A DNA stretch of 64,000 bases from Unio delphinus (GCA_029339505.1 JAQISU010000025.1:4227001-4291000), one strand, 5' to 3'; shown: positions 36,690 through 48,314, counted from the stretch's first letter. Notes: generated from the sequence alone by a model not told the origin. Numbers and translations are program-made.

Positions 36690-36985
36690 AAGTAATACAT
36701 TTCCATTTTTTTTTAAAATTCTCTTCATATAGTTTCTTTGGGAAAAAAATGATTGTGATCATTCGCTCACTATGTCTTACAGATAAAATCCATTGTATAT
36801 GTTTAATCCATGATTTACTAAATTCGTTAAATGTTGTCCTAAGACTTTCAAAATGAATTGATAAAATTCAATAGTGAATCCATCACTTCCTGGACTTTTA
36901 ACTGTTTATCAAGTTCTTTAGGCGTTTTGAATTGTATTTATCAACGTCTTTGTGATTAGTATCATTCTGTTGAAATTTGATGCAT
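36690..36985 (-). mobile_element. Short L1/Tx1-like reverse transcriptase fragment
   Basis: On the minus strand, about 36890-36790, the frame reads KSPGSDGFTIEFYQF, then LGQHLTNLVNHGLN. The K-SPG-DG-T-EFY block is typical of the start of the RT domain in L1/Tx1-type LINEs, and differs from the other LINEs here. Stops before and after show it is an old fragment. Confidence 0.7.
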
Positions 36986-36989
36986 TTCA

Positions 36990-38255
36990 TTAGAATCGGT
37001 GAAAGTATTCTATACACGCAATATGATTTCCAATTTTACCGTCAGAGATACATATTAATAGTATGCATATCAATATTTGCTTATAGTAATTTACTTCAAA
37101 GTATTCACCTTTCTTGCTTGTTGTTGGTAGCTTCAATGAACTATCGGTCTTGGACGTTTCACTTACTTGTATGCAGAACCAATAATTAACGTTACCGGAC
37201 AGTAATGTAAAGTGACTGGAGAGTTCAAAACGCTTCTGGTACACAATTTGATACACTTTTCCAAAGTTCGACTGATGATTTGTTGTATGGGTAAACGTAA
37301 AATCATGTGCGGTTCGTAGATAGTCACTCTAAATTTCGATCCTCTCCAGACTGCAAGACTTCTCGCGGCACGCCAAAGTTCACCCCTTGACTGGTGCGAT
37401 GACTGAGAGTCGATCGTTTCACTTTACAGTCCGTGTGCACATCTCCTTGGGGCCAGGTATTTGTTGCCATAATTGCTAGGACCGCCACTAGCAACACATC
37501 GAATCCATGTGGATTGACCTGTTCGTGTCAAAGTAAAGCACACGATTTTCTAGTTGGTGCAACGCTTCGTACAAATTTTAGCGAGCATGAGCTGTTACGT
37601 AAGCTGCAATGATTTTTTCTAGATTCTTCAGCTTCTAAAAGTCCAGTTCATCCTTTTAACCGACTAGGTTCAAGTCCTCACGAAAGACATCCACGTGTTT
37701 TATGTATTTGGTTTTAGTGTCACGTTCAGGGTTGTAGGCAGGACATCTATGAAAATAATCAACCGTTAAACTTCTTTAAAATATATTTATATTTTTATGT
37801 CCTCAAGTTCCTCAAAATGTACTTTCTTAGTTCTGCAAATCAAAATTAAATGAGCCATGGCATGCGTTCTCAAGCGTAATTACACATTTCGAAATTGTAC
37901 TATACAAATATACTTTATTGCAACTGCAAACATTACAGCACTCAAATGAAATAAATATAAAATTCAATAGCGTTTTTAGTTGAACTGTTTGTCCAGAGGA
38001 AGCATAATACAGATGAGAAGGAACACAGGACAGGAGGACCATATATCACACTAAGTGAAATGATGAAATAGGCCGTCACTTGGACGAGTGAAAGACGAGT
38101 GATAGGGATTTTGATTTGAATTTTTTTTTGAGTAATGAATATCTGTTGTTGAATGATAGCAAATTATTGTTTGTTTGAATTACATATTTTGTGTGTTCAG
38201 TAATTTAATTGTCGGCATCGCTGACTGGGGGCTTGGAGCTTTGCATCTTTCTATA
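36990..38255. other. Non-coding sequence, no feature recognised
   Basis: GC content is higher between about 37320 and 37700, without a frame or repeat I can identify. It may hide an old element. Confidence 0.4.
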
Positions 38256-39063
38256 TGTTACGTGCTTAGGCTCGAATAAGCAGCAACACAGAAAGAGTGA
38301 AAACTAACACGCTTGTATAAATTTAACAATGATTTTATTAAGTACCATTATTTTCATAAAATAAATAAACTCACGGTTTTAGAGAATCAAATCCAACAAA
38401 TATAGAATTCACAAAATAATCCACTAATGGAATTGCAAGTCTTGATAAATAAATGTTCTAATAGTTCCAGGTTCGAATCTTGACGATGTAATAATCCAAA
38501 ATGGCTGACAATGTCACGTGATGAAGTTCTTGTTTTTAAATCATCCAGATGAAATTATGAAACATATGTCCTTTTCCAGATAAATAGAATAATTCTTCTT
38601 TTCCAACGAATTGACACAAGTCCAGAATAATATTAACACTCAAACATAAATACACAACCAATAACTTACAGCCCAATATTTCTACTACTAAAGTTAGCTT
38701 CTAAAACACAGCTATATATATTGTTTTTCTGAAGTAAACAAGAGGAATCATGTGAGTCTGGAAGGTCATGGAAAGAACTACCTTCACCAAGTCACATGCT
38801 TAAAGAATGAACTAGAAGAATAAATCAGCCACTAATAAAATGCTGTCCCCGAAACCAACCAATAGAATTGAAGACTTGTTGACAATGCCTAAAGCAAGGT
38901 CAGATATTGAGGTAACCAAGCCAAGGTCAGCCTGTTTACCAGAAAAGTCCAGGTCAAGGGAATTTTCTAGAAAAATTTCCCATTTAAATAATAATAAACC
39001 CTAAATGACAAATTTGGATTTAATAATTAAAAATAAATAAAATTAAATCCAATAGCCGTAACA
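38256..39063 (-). repeat. 3' LTR of the Ty3/gypsy element
   Basis: 808 bp; TGTTAC...GTAACA ends; nearly identical to 43268-44077. Confidence 0.95.
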
Positions 39064-39072
39064 CCTTCCCCC
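39064..39072 (-). promoter_or_regulatory. Polypurine tract
   Basis: On the minus strand GGGGGAAGG lies directly before the 3' LTR, as needed for plus-strand DNA priming. Confidence 0.75.
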
Positions 39073-39239
39073 ATAAAATAAAAAGAAAGGTTTATATGAT
39101 AAAACTTTCTTTTTATCACAAACCAATTTACATCTGAGATTAAAAATTACACAATATAATGAATTATACACCGGAAAAAGAGTTTTTACAATTATTTTAT
39201 CAAGAAATAGCCTCAAATTTTTTACTTGTCCATGTCCCA

Positions 39240-39870
39240 CAAAATGTCCTAAAAAAAAACCACTCTAGCAAGGCAGAACTCACTTTTAAATAAATTAACA
39301 GTCAGACACGTATTAGTGAGTCTGTCAAAGAATTTTCTAATTGTTGCTAGACGTTCTCTCCAGGTGTCGTTGTAGATGATGACGTCACAAATCTCTAGAC
39401 CAGAGATGACCATTTTTATGAGACGTTGAAATGGACTTTCTTTATATTGGTAGAGTCCTTTTGGAGTCGCAATGTTGAGTTTTCCTTTGCTCTTTCCGTA
39501 GTGGAATCGGCCAAAATCCTTTCAGAAGGTCAGAATTTGGTGACGTACTTGGCATTCCCAATTTTATCAATAGAATAGTCACTTCTTGTTAATGGGAATG
39601 AATCTGTTTTTGTCACTCTGTTCACCTTCCTATAATCAATACACATACGGAGAGTTTTATCTAGTTTAGGAACAAATATGCATAGTGAACTCCAATCACT
39701 TTTACTGGGCTTGATAAAATCATTCTCCAGCAAATATTGAATTTCCTTTTTCAAGTATTCCTGTTTGAGTGGACTCGTCCAGCATGGATGCTGTTTGGAA
39801 TTTTCAATTTCAACGTCATGAAAATTTTGTTTGTCCTTGTAAGAATATCTGGACATAAGTGCTCATATAA
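39240..39870 (-). pseudogene. Reverse transcriptase remnant of the Ty3/gypsy element
   Basis: The open piece 39856-39530 encodes the N-terminal RT region: KKEIQYLLENDFIKPSKSDW, then RMCIDYRKVNRVTKTDSFPL and NAKYVTKF at its end. Downstream, in other frames (about 39535-39240), short pieces of later RT are readable (FQRLIKMVISGLE, IIYNDTW, LFKSEFC, VFLGHFVG). The active-site region is damaged by frame changes and a deletion, and RNase H is absent. It lies after the integrase-containing frame, which marks the unusual IN-before-RT order. Confidence 0.85.
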
Positions 39871-40114
39871 TAATAACTTTCAGTTCATTTCTTTCATGAA
39901 CTTGCAAATGTGAAAGTTTCTGGTCTAGATTTGTTTATAATTTCTGAATTCCAACAATTTGTCGCTCCAATGTCAGTAGAATCCGACGATATTTCTTCAC
40001 TAAGTGGGACAGATGCAACTAAATTAATTACATATTTAACATGGCTATTTCTTTCAATACACTGGTACTCCTATAATTAATTTAGATCCCAGGAGCACTA
40101 ATACTATAATTTAA

Positions 40115-43100
40115 CTAATTCATTTTCTTCTTAACTTTGTAAGGGCCGTAATATCTAATTTGAAGAAAAGTAAGAAGAATGAACAAGAGTAACACAACTC
40201 CATTATCAGACTCAAAAGTTCTCTCCCTTTTAGTTCTATCAAACCTTAGTTTCATTTTTAACTTTAATTGATTACTTGACTTGGTCTTGGGTAGGGAATC
40301 CACACAATCTACCATAATTCCACTGAATGTTTCATCAAACGTAGGAATAGGTTGCAGATGAGCCTTACATATCTTCTGATTGGGTTTTCCTACCATTTGA
40401 CAAGCATGACAAGATTTACAATATTTGACAACATCACTTTTGATTTTTGGCCAAAAGAAGTGAGTCAAGATCTTGTGATACATTTTATTAATCCCTAAAT
40501 GACCAGCCAAAGGAGTTTCATGGGCCAGATTAAGTATTTCCTGTCTGTAAGGTTTTGGAACTACTATTTGATAGTTCACTGACCATTCATCACCAGCAGG
40601 TACCTCAGGAAGTCTCCATTTTCTCATAAGAATTCCATTTTTAATGAAATAACAGACAGGAACTTCAGTAACTTCAGTCTCATTTATGACCCTTTGAAAC
40701 ATACAGGAGATCTCAGGATCTTTTTCCTGTTCAACGACAAGTGACTGTCGTTTATCACCCTGATTAAGAGAATGAGTTATTAAAAGATGATCACTATGAT
40801 CAATACCTTCTGATTGATCTAAACTAAGAGTAAACGTGATCTCATCTAAAACCTGACCTATACAAGTGCCAGTTGAAGGAATGCTGCCTCCTGTAACATC
40901 ACTCTCAAAATTCCCACCCTGATTAGAATAAAGAGAATGAGTTGTCAAAAGAGGATCACTATGATCAATACTTTCTGATTGATCTAAACAAGAAGTAAAT
41001 GTGACCTCATTGAAAACCTGACCTTTACAAGGGTCAGTTAAAAGAATACTGGCTTTTTCAACACAAGCCTGACCCACGCAGGTATCAGGTAAGGGAAAGC
41101 TGCCCTCAATAACATAAACCTGACCCATGCATTTGTCAACGAAGGGAATACTGCCCTTTTCAACTTCATTCTCAAGAGCTTTCTTTACCATAGCTTTAGT
41201 AACTGTACAAGCTTGAAATATATCAGGGATTTCTTTTTCAATTGGATCAACTTTCTGATCCAAATTAGGCTGGTCAGTTACAAGTGGATTAACCACAACC
41301 TTGTCCCCAGCTAAGTCGTTGCCTAGCAATAAATCTATTCCCTCAACAGGTAAAACCGAGACTGTTCCGATTGTCACAGGTCCTGACACCAAGTCTGATG
41401 ACAAATTTACACAATGGAGAGGAACATCAACAAAGCAGCACTCCAACCCCTGAATAAGAACACTTTCATTAGAAGAAGACTTCTCAGATAAAAGCAAAAT
41501 ACCTGATAATAAAAGACTCTGAGAGGCTCCTGTGTCCCTTAAAATTTTAATAGGGGTGGGATTGGCTGAATCACCCAAGAGTGATACAGAACCCTTCGAT
41601 ATGAATGGTTCATAATTCTCCATATCACAATCAGACTGGGATTTATTAGACCCAAAAAATGTATTTCTTTCAATACATGACTGTGACCTTGACCTCTTGT
41701 AAATAAGAGCATTTGGAACTGGTCTATCTTGATTCTGTTGCCTATTTTTCAATTTGTAGCAATCAGAAATAACGTGTCCTTTTTTCTTGCAAAGGTTACA
41801 CGTCGGAAGAGACAAGGATCTAGAATCAAACTTCTCTAAAGTCTGATTTTTGAAAGTTGTGTTAGTTTGAGTTTTAGAAGGGCTTGAATTAGGCGAAAAT
41901 ACTTTTCTGCCATTAAATTGTTGAGTAGAAGTCTTGTTAACAAAAGGAACTTTATGTGTCAAAGAATATTCGTCAGCAGCTCGAGCAGCATTTTCTAAGG
42001 TTTCAATCTGATGCTCATCAAGATAAGTTTTAACATCATTATGGACACAGTTTTTGAACTCTTCAATTAATATAATTTGCTTGAGAGTTTGATAATCTTG
42101 CTCGACTTTCTTGGCTAAACACCATCTATCAAACAACTGCTCTTTTTGTCTAGCAAATTCGACATGAGTTTGTCCAGCTTCTTTTCTGTAATTTCTAAAT
42201 TTTTGCCTATAAGCTTCAGGAACTAACTCATAACCTCTTAAAATGCATTCTTTAACTACGTCATAATCACCACTTTGCTGAACAGACAGTGAAGTGTAAA
42301 TCTCACTAGCCTTACCAGTAAGTACACATTGTAGTAACTGAGTCCAATTCTCTCTTGGCCACTTTAAATTTTCTGCAACTTTTTCAAAAAGAATAAAATA
42401 TTTGTCTACTTCTTTTTCTTTGAAAGGGGGCACTAATCTAATATTCCTTGCTAAATCAAAATTTTGATTTGAAGTATGATGATGATTCCCACTTGCCAGC
42501 TCTATTTCTTTCATTCTAATTTCATATTGTAATTGTTTTTCCTTCTCCCTTTCCTGTCTCTCTCTCTCCTCTTTTTCAAATTGTAATTGTCTTTCTTTAT
42601 CCCTTTCCTGAAATTCCAGTTTCTTAAACTCTAATTCAGATTGTAATTGTCTCTCTTTCTCCTCTCTCTCTCTATCAATCCGCATTTGCTCTTTTTGTAA
42701 TTCAATTTGCTTTTCTTTCTCCCTTTCCTGTCTCTCTTTCTCCTTTTCCTCTTTATCAATCCGCATTTGCTCTTTTTGTAATTCAATTTGTTTCTCTTTC
42801 TCCTCTCTCTCATATTGTAATTGCTTTTCTCTCTCCCTTTCCTGAAATTCTAGCTTCTTCAACTCTAATTCCATCTTGAATTTTAATTCTAATTCCTTTA
42901 ATTTTATGTCAGAGTCTGATGCAGACTTACTGACTGGAATCAAAGCACTTTGTTCAAAAACATTCTGTTCTACCAAATACTGGAACAAAATCTTTTTGAT
43001 ATCTTGTTTCGTTAAAGAAGCTTTCACTTCAGAAAGATCGTATTTTCTGGCAAGCTGAACCAACTCGTCTTTTTTGAAAAGATCTAATTGCTCCTGGGTA

Positions 43101-43135
43101 GGATTAGAAAGAAATATTTCTACCTTAGATGTCAT
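40115..43135 (-). CDS. Gag-protease-integrase(truncated) polyprotein of the Ty3/gypsy element, 1006 aa
   Basis: One uninterrupted frame starts at ATG 43135. Residues about 75-215 form a highly charged Glu/Lys/Arg/Gln coiled coil with near-repeats of KEKQIELQKEQMRID. Then comes a gag core (about 225-400), a CCHC knuckle CNLCKKKGHVISDCYK near residue 455, a retroviral-type aspartic protease motif LRDTGASQSLL near residue 540, and a long acidic spacer with three related blocks ending in (K/I/V)GQV. The integrase N-terminal H2C2 zinc domain (HETPLAGHLG ... CKSCHACQM) is near residue 885. The frame then passes directly from the start of the catalytic core (GIMVDCVDSLP) into the integrase C-terminal GPY module (RYYGPYKVKK), so the D,D-35-E core was removed by an in-frame deletion. 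The product could still assemble or process as gag but cannot integrate. Confidence 0.9.
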   Translation of the reverse strand: MTSKVEIFLSNPTQEQLDLFKKDELVQLARKYDLSEVKASLTKQDIKKILFQYLVEQNVFEQSALIPVSKSASDSDIKLKELELKFKMELELKKLEFQEREREKQLQYEREEKEKQIELQKEQMRIDKEEKEKERQEREKEKQIELQKEQMRIDREREEKERQLQSELEFKKLEFQERDKERQLQFEKEERERQEREKEKQLQYEIRMKEIELASGNHHHTSNQNFDLARNIRLVPPFKEKEVDKYFILFEKVAENLKWPRENWTQLLQCVLTGKASEIYTSLSVQQSGDYDVVKECILRGYELVPEAYRQKFRNYRKEAGQTHVEFARQKEQLFDRWCLAKKVEQDYQTLKQIILIEEFKNCVHNDVKTYLDEHQIETLENAARAADEYSLTHKVPFVNKTSTQQFNGRKVFSPNSSPSKTQTNTTFKNQTLEKFDSRSLSLPTCNLCKKKGHVISDCYKLKNRQQNQDRPVPNALIYKRSRSQSCIERNTFFGSNKSQSDCDMENYEPFISKGSVSLLGDSANPTPIKILRDTGASQSLLLSGILLLSEKSSSNESVLIQGLECCFVDVPLHCVNLSSDLVSGPVTIGTVSVLPVEGIDLLLGNDLAGDKVVVNPLVTDQPNLDQKVDPIEKEIPDIFQACTVTKAMVKKALENEVEKGSIPFVDKCMGQVYVIEGSFPLPDTCVGQACVEKASILLTDPCKGQVFNEVTFTSCLDQSESIDHSDPLLTTHSLYSNQGGNFESDVTGGSIPSTGTCIGQVLDEITFTLSLDQSEGIDHSDHLLITHSLNQGDKRQSLVVEQEKDPEISCMFQRVINETEVTEVPVCYFIKNGILMRKWRLPEVPAGDEWSVNYQIVVPKPYRQEILNLAHETPLAGHLGINKMYHKILTHFFWPKIKSDVVKYCKSCHACQMVGKPNQKICKAHLQPIPTFDETFSGIMVDCVDSLPKTKSSNQLKLKMKLRFDRTKRERTFESDNGVVLLLFILLTFLQIRYYGPYKVKKKMN

Positions 43136-43242
43136 TTTAATACAAGCGTGTTAGCCTCACTAAAGATTTAAAATTCTCAAAAACTAGGGGAAATTCAAAT
43201 TTAAATTTAAATTTATCTCAAATCTCAATCTCAATCTCAATC

Positions 43243-43260
43243 CCAAGACGATAGCCACCA
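43243..43260 (-). promoter_or_regulatory. Candidate primer-binding site
   Basis: On the minus strand, TGGTGGCTATCGTC begins seven bases after the 5' LTR. TGG at the start fits pairing with a tRNA CCA end. I cannot name the tRNA. Confidence 0.55.
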
Positions 43261-43267
43261 ATTTATA

Positions 43268-44077
43268 TGTTACGTGCTTAGGCTCGAATAAGCAGCAACA
43301 CAGAAAGAGTGAAAACTAACACGCTTGTATAAATTTAACAATGATTTTATTAAGTACAATTATTTTCATAAAATAAATAAACTCACGGTTTTAGAGAATC
43401 AAATCCAACAAATATAGAATTCACAAAATAATCCCTTAATGGAATTGCAAGTCCTGATAAATAAATGTTCTAATAGTTCCAGGTTCGAATCTTGACGATG
43501 TAATAATCCAAAATGGCTGACAATGTCATGTGATGCAGTTCTTGTTTTTAAATCATCCAGATGAAATTATGAAACATATGTCCTTTTCCAGATAAATAGA
43601 ATAATTCTTCTTTTCCAACGATTTGACACAAGTCCAGAATAATATTAACACTCAAACATAAATACACAACCAATAACTTACAGCCCAATATTTCTACTAC
43701 TAAAGTTAGCTTCTAAAACACAGCTATATATATATTGTTTTTCTGAAGTAAACAAGAGGAATCATGTGAGTCTGGAAGGTCATGGAAAGAACTACCTTCA
43801 CCAAGTCACATGCTTAAAGAATGAACTAGAAGAATAAATCAGCCACTAATAAAATGCTGTCCCCGAAACCAACCAATAGAATTGAAGACTTGTTGACAAT
43901 GTCTAAAGCAAGGTCAGATATTGAGGTAACCAAGCCAAGGTCAGCCTGTTTACCAGAAAAGTCCAGGTCAAGGGAATTTTCTAGAAAAATTTCCCATTTA
44001 AATAATAATAAACCCTAAATGACAAATTTGGATTTAATAATTAAAAATAAATAAAATTAAATCCAATAGCCGTAACA
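43268..44077 (-). repeat. 5' LTR of the Ty3/gypsy element
   Basis: 810 bp; same ends as the 3' LTR, with a 2-bp longer TA run in the middle. Confidence 0.95.
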
Positions 44078-44916
44078 CTATCACTACTTCAATTTCTGAC
44101 AAACATGAGCCAGGGTGGGTATTCTATAAAGATTTAATATAATACTGGGAACACCCCACCCCAACATAGCCCCCGAGAAACCTTTACAGGTGTAACAATT
44201 CAAATAAAACACTGATTATCCAAAGCAGTTACATTCTTATGATAAAACCCAGGTTACATATATTACAAATATTGCTCGCATATCTAATTTTATATTTACA
44301 GCCTTAAACAAACTCCAAATGTAGTGTCCTTCTGCACAGATGATTTCTTCCAGGGCTATTCACATTAGATTTACATTCCAGCTAGCACAGGCCATACTGA
44401 AAAAAAATGACATTCATATTCAATAACATTGTTATCGCAACGCACTAAAGATCTCTTACATATATCGATTATTTTGATGCCATATCTCCCAGTGTAAATT
44501 CTCTCGGAATTTTGTCAAAGCTGATTGATGTTTATAGTCGCGAAAGTATTGAAACTAATATTTTAGTTTCGAATCCGTTTGTATATGATTAAATTAAAAT
44601 AGTTTGTTATGGTAATATATGATAGATTTTCATTACATAACGTCCTATGTGCAGCGTTGCCTATATGCAGTGTTCAGTATAATTCTAGAGTTTGTTTTTA
44701 TTAAGCAACAAATATTTAGCTAACTTAACCAACTTTAAATATGTAAGTGGATTTCTTTAAATATTTAATATATACAGCAACGTCAGAAGGTAATATTTCT
44801 ACATTTAACACGCATTGTATGGACTTTCGTTGTACACATTGAATGGCATCAACCTGGTGAAAACCCCACAAAACAGATGAATAATTCAAATGTGAAACAA
44901 AAGCAATGCTCACAGT
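44078..44916. other. Non-coding sequence, no feature recognised
   Basis: AT-rich, without supported frames. Confidence 0.5.
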
Positions 44917-45112
44917 CAATGCCGTATTAACCCATGGCAGGGCTCCTAGGCTTCGAGCTTCTTTGGGCCCCTCGACATCCACTCACGAACGTTAAATGTG
45001 GAATTTTCGATTACGCAGCATTGCCATGGCATGGCTAAAGGTTCCATGGGCCCCTGCCCTTGGTGGGCCCCTATGCTTCAGCCTAGTCAGCCTTATGGAT
45101 AATACGGCCCTG
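44917..45112. mobile_element. MITE-like element with imperfect terminal inverted repeats
   Basis: The left arm (GCCGTATTAACCCATGGCAG ... TTTGGGCCCC) is complementary with mismatches to the right arm (GGGCCCCTATGCTTCAGCCT ... AATACGGCCCTG). The outer bases on the right, CAGGGCCGTATT when reversed, resemble hAT-type ends. The 8-bp flanks do not match, so the age is high or the ends are misplaced. Confidence 0.6.
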
Positions 45113-45216
45113 CTAAGATTCTTAAAGTAACCTTCGCTAGTATGTGGGTGGTTGCTGATAAATAGGAGGGGATTGTCCTGACAGAAATTACGACGACCTC
45201 GCCATCACACTACAAC

Positions 45217-45670
45217 ATGTATCATGGTCCACGAAGATCAGTTTATCCTATCACAATGCATGCATCATGGTCCATGTAGACCAGTTTATCCTATCACAGT
45301 TTATCGTATCACAATGCATGCATTATGGTCTATGAAGATCAGTTTATCCTATCACAATACATGCATCGTGGTCCATGTAGACCAGTTTATCCTATCACAG
45401 TTTATCGTATCACACTACACGCATCATGGTTTATGAAGACCAGTTTATCCTATCACACAATATATGCATCGTGGTCCATGTAGACCAATTTATCCTATCA
45501 CACAATACATGCATCGTGCTCCATGTAGACCAGTTTATCCTATCACAATACATGCATCATGGTCTATGACGACCAGTTTATCGCTTCATAATACGATAAA
45601 CTGGTGGTCCATGTAGAGCAGTTTATCCTATCACAATACATGCATCGTGGTCCACATGGAGCAGTATATG
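45217..45670 (+). repeat. Minisatellite of about 45 bp, same family as 20880-21950
   Basis: About ten units like CACAATACATGCATCATGGT plus CCATGTAGACCAGTTTATCCT. Some units carry an extra CACAGTTTATCGTAT block. Units are more alike here than in the 20880-21950 array, suggesting more recent expansion. Confidence 0.9.
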
Positions 45671-45834
45671 TCAAAACGCATACCTCATACCGGCGTATAG
45701 AGTCATAATACAGGTTTTGGCTTTTATTGGCACTCTAACGGTTCAAATATCAGCAGTTATAGTGTTTTCGGTGATATAAATTATTGCTGAAAATTGCCGT
45801 AACCTAGCTTACACAATCTATATTGTTAGTTATA

Positions 45835-45836
45835 AA

Positions 45837-45927
<91 letters not shown>

Positions 45928-45940
45928 CACACACACACTC
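45835..45940. repeat. Compound (CT)n-(CA)n microsatellite
   Basis: CT tract to about 45883, then CA tract to 45940. Confidence 0.95.
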
Positions 45941-48019
45941 ACAGAAAAATGAAAATACATATATGCCTACGCACATGAACAAGAAAGATGTTACTCGGGT
46001 TTGTGTGTGTGTGGTTTGGAATCTGTTGATCGGCAATATACAAAAGTACTTCTTTATCTTGGTTCTTCAAAAAGTCTAAGTCTTTATAAGAGGATACATT
46101 TATCAATTATAGATTCATTGAATAGGTTTCACCACCAGGACATCTTCAGAATGTGTTCAAGTAGAGTGCTAAGTGACATTCCTTTCTTTATTGTACGAAA
46201 AAAAAACTTGATTAAAAAATATTATCTTTTGATTCAAAGAGGGAATTTCATAATAAAATTTCGTCATATTTGAATACAATTTAAAACGGTTAATCAGCAT
46301 TAATCTGCAATATAATACCACACCCCTTTTGTTTTCAAGTCTTCTTCAATCTCATTTAACTCAAAACAAGAATAATTTTCTATAGAGATTAGGAAAGACT
46401 TTTCAGAAGGTATATGTTGAAACTACGACAATGGACGTGAGTTCCACATCTACATATACACATCCTGAGCTCATTTGAAAGCGTCTGTTGCTTGGATCAT
46501 AAGACGCAACTTGAAAATACATATCCGCCACGCTTGTGTTGTTTTTGTCAGTTAAAGATGCTAGCTTCCTGAGTGCAATTGAGAGTCACATGATACATCT
46601 CGAGTCAGTCATACGATTACAGCAAATTAAACTTTAAAATGAGAGAATAAGTGAAATTCATCTCTCATTGTTGACTAGAACATGGAGAAACCGGATTTAG
46701 ACATCAAGTTCGAACTGTTGACATGTTATTAGGAGGTGTTGATAGTTGTAAAGCAGGGGATTTCACAAAAAGAAAACATCGATCGCCATACATATACATG
46801 TTGTAAACAAGATGTTAAAAATTTAAAGCAACTACTCTATAGTCAGGTGGTTCTTAACATGATATTTTTGGGTTATTCCTCCACCAGATACACTGGCCGC
46901 CATGTCTAGCATCTAATGCATCGACACCCGGCGTTAAATTAAAGACAAGAACAATTTTATTCAAAAATATTTTTACAGTTAGATAATTAGTACCTCTCCT
47001 TGAGATTTACGGCAATTTTCATTATTTATGTGTATTGATTTCAGTTAATTTGTGTAAAATGTATGTTGTCTCATCGGCTTCTGGTTCTAGATGTTGGCTG
47101 CACAATGTGGTTGTTGTTTAGAATGTATGTAGGTCGAAGTAATATTTTAAAACCATTTAATCCATGTCGCATAAAGGTACGTTTGATAAAAAAAAAACTT
47201 TAAAAAACAAACTCTAACGACTGAACACATCGTAACTCTTTATGAAAACTTGTAAAACTGCCATATATAAAGAATATAGAAATGTACTGATAATGTATGA
47301 TATTGTATATGATACACGCGAAACGATTGGCTGTTTTTTTAATTTCATGTATTTCCAATCTACCATAACACTAAACAAAACTGCATTGTTTGCCTGTTTG
47401 TGTTTCATCGTCATCGACGTTATCTCAGAGTGGCCATCCAATCTGTTGTTTTTCTTCTTGTATTGTCAGAAATTAAACAGTTGTCCTAGGGAGAGGGGGG
47501 ATGTGATCTATTATAAATATGATTCCCCCCCGCCCCCGCCCCTTGTCAAAAGTTTACATTTTGGAAGGTATACGGTAGTAGTTTTTGACGATGCGCTGAA
47601 TTGTATTTATGATCATTTTCGTGTGTTGCTCATACTTGTGGGTTGAATTCAAGTACTGAACGACGCGAGAGACAGTCATAGACAGTCTATCCAGGGGAAT
47701 CTATAGTTTTGATATTTTTTTCCCAAATGGGTCCGTATACGACTCCAAATTTCAAATCGAGTTTGTAGGGTATTTTATGATGGGTATTGATCATTTCGAC
47801 ATTCTTTACCAAACCTGACGTCCGGTCCCAGTAGGGCAAAACGTGTGGTTTAATCATGCTTTCTTCTGGTAATACATTCTAGCATCTTACTGGTTAATAA
47901 TTATAGTTGCATCAGTTGATAGATGAAGGAAATATTTCCATTGGTCAGAACATAATCATGTGATCAGACCCAGTTGTGTTTGTTTCTGTATAAACTGTTC
48001 AGATAACTACTTATTACTA
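45941..48019. other. Non-coding sequence, no feature recognised
   Basis: Several short frames occur, none with splice signals and a recognisable protein. A C-rich run lies at 47525-47542. Confidence 0.45.
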
Positions 48020-48025
48020 ACTTCT

Positions 48026-48062
48026 ATAAATAGAGTATCGTGCAGAGTGACTACACTCATCT
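48026..48062 (+). promoter_or_regulatory. Candidate TATA-type core promoter
   Basis: CTATAAATAGAG at about 48026 is a strong TATA box, and ACTCATCTG about 30 bases downstream could serve as an initiator. It lies 1.4 kb upstream of exon 1B and about 200 bases upstream of a candidate coding exon. It may also be chance in AT-rich DNA. Confidence 0.35.
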
Positions 48063-48232
48063 GAAACGCATTTACAGTGCACGACTTTAACACGAAAACA
48101 AAAACGGTGGGTTTATATTTTATTTAGAAAACTGAATAAATTGATTTGACATAATCTAATAAAACATCCTTGCTGTGTTTCTGAATTTTTAAAATAAAAA
48201 CTTTATTTAACTATATTTGAAAGGGGAAAAAA

Positions 48233-48314
48233 ATGGACAACTCCAAATCGGACAAGAACATTGGGTCTTCAGTACATAAACTGCAGCTCGTTACAAATGA
48301 ATTTAAAACTATCG
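48233..48314 (+). CDS. Candidate first coding exon of unknown function
   Basis: ATG at 48233 opens a frame of 27 codons plus one base (MDNSKSDKNIGSSVHKLQLV onward) ending at a good donor, ATCG|GTAAGA. It is hydrophilic, with no anchor or known motif. It lies about 170 bases after the possible TATA promoter start site. Its phase (1) matches the second candidate exon at 48790 and also B4GALT-like exon 2. I do not recognise a family. It may be a chance frame. Confidence 0.25.

Larger units (their letters stand above)
38256..44077 (-). mobile_element. Young Ty3/gypsy LTR retrotransposon, internally deleted, Gmr1-like domain order
   Basis: Two direct LTRs (38256-39063 and 43268-44077) bracket a minus-strand gag-protease-integrase frame followed by a reverse transcriptase remnant. 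The LTRs start TGTTAC and end GTAACA. Flanks CTATA (left) and CTATC (right) look like a 5-bp target duplication with one mismatch. I counted about eight substitutions and one TA indel between the LTRs, so the insertion is recent. Integrase lies upstream of reverse transcriptase, unlike most Ty3/gypsy elements. The integrase catalytic core, part of RT and all of RNase H are missing, so the copy is non-autonomous. Confidence 0.93.

Noticed and set aside
44725..44982. Minus-strand frame of 85 codons
   Set aside because: It overlaps the MITE arm at 44917 and ordinary AT-rich DNA. No homology or splice signal.
46001..46273. Plus-strand frame of 90 codons
   Set aside because: Begins in a GT-rich stretch and has no recognisable motif or conserved context.
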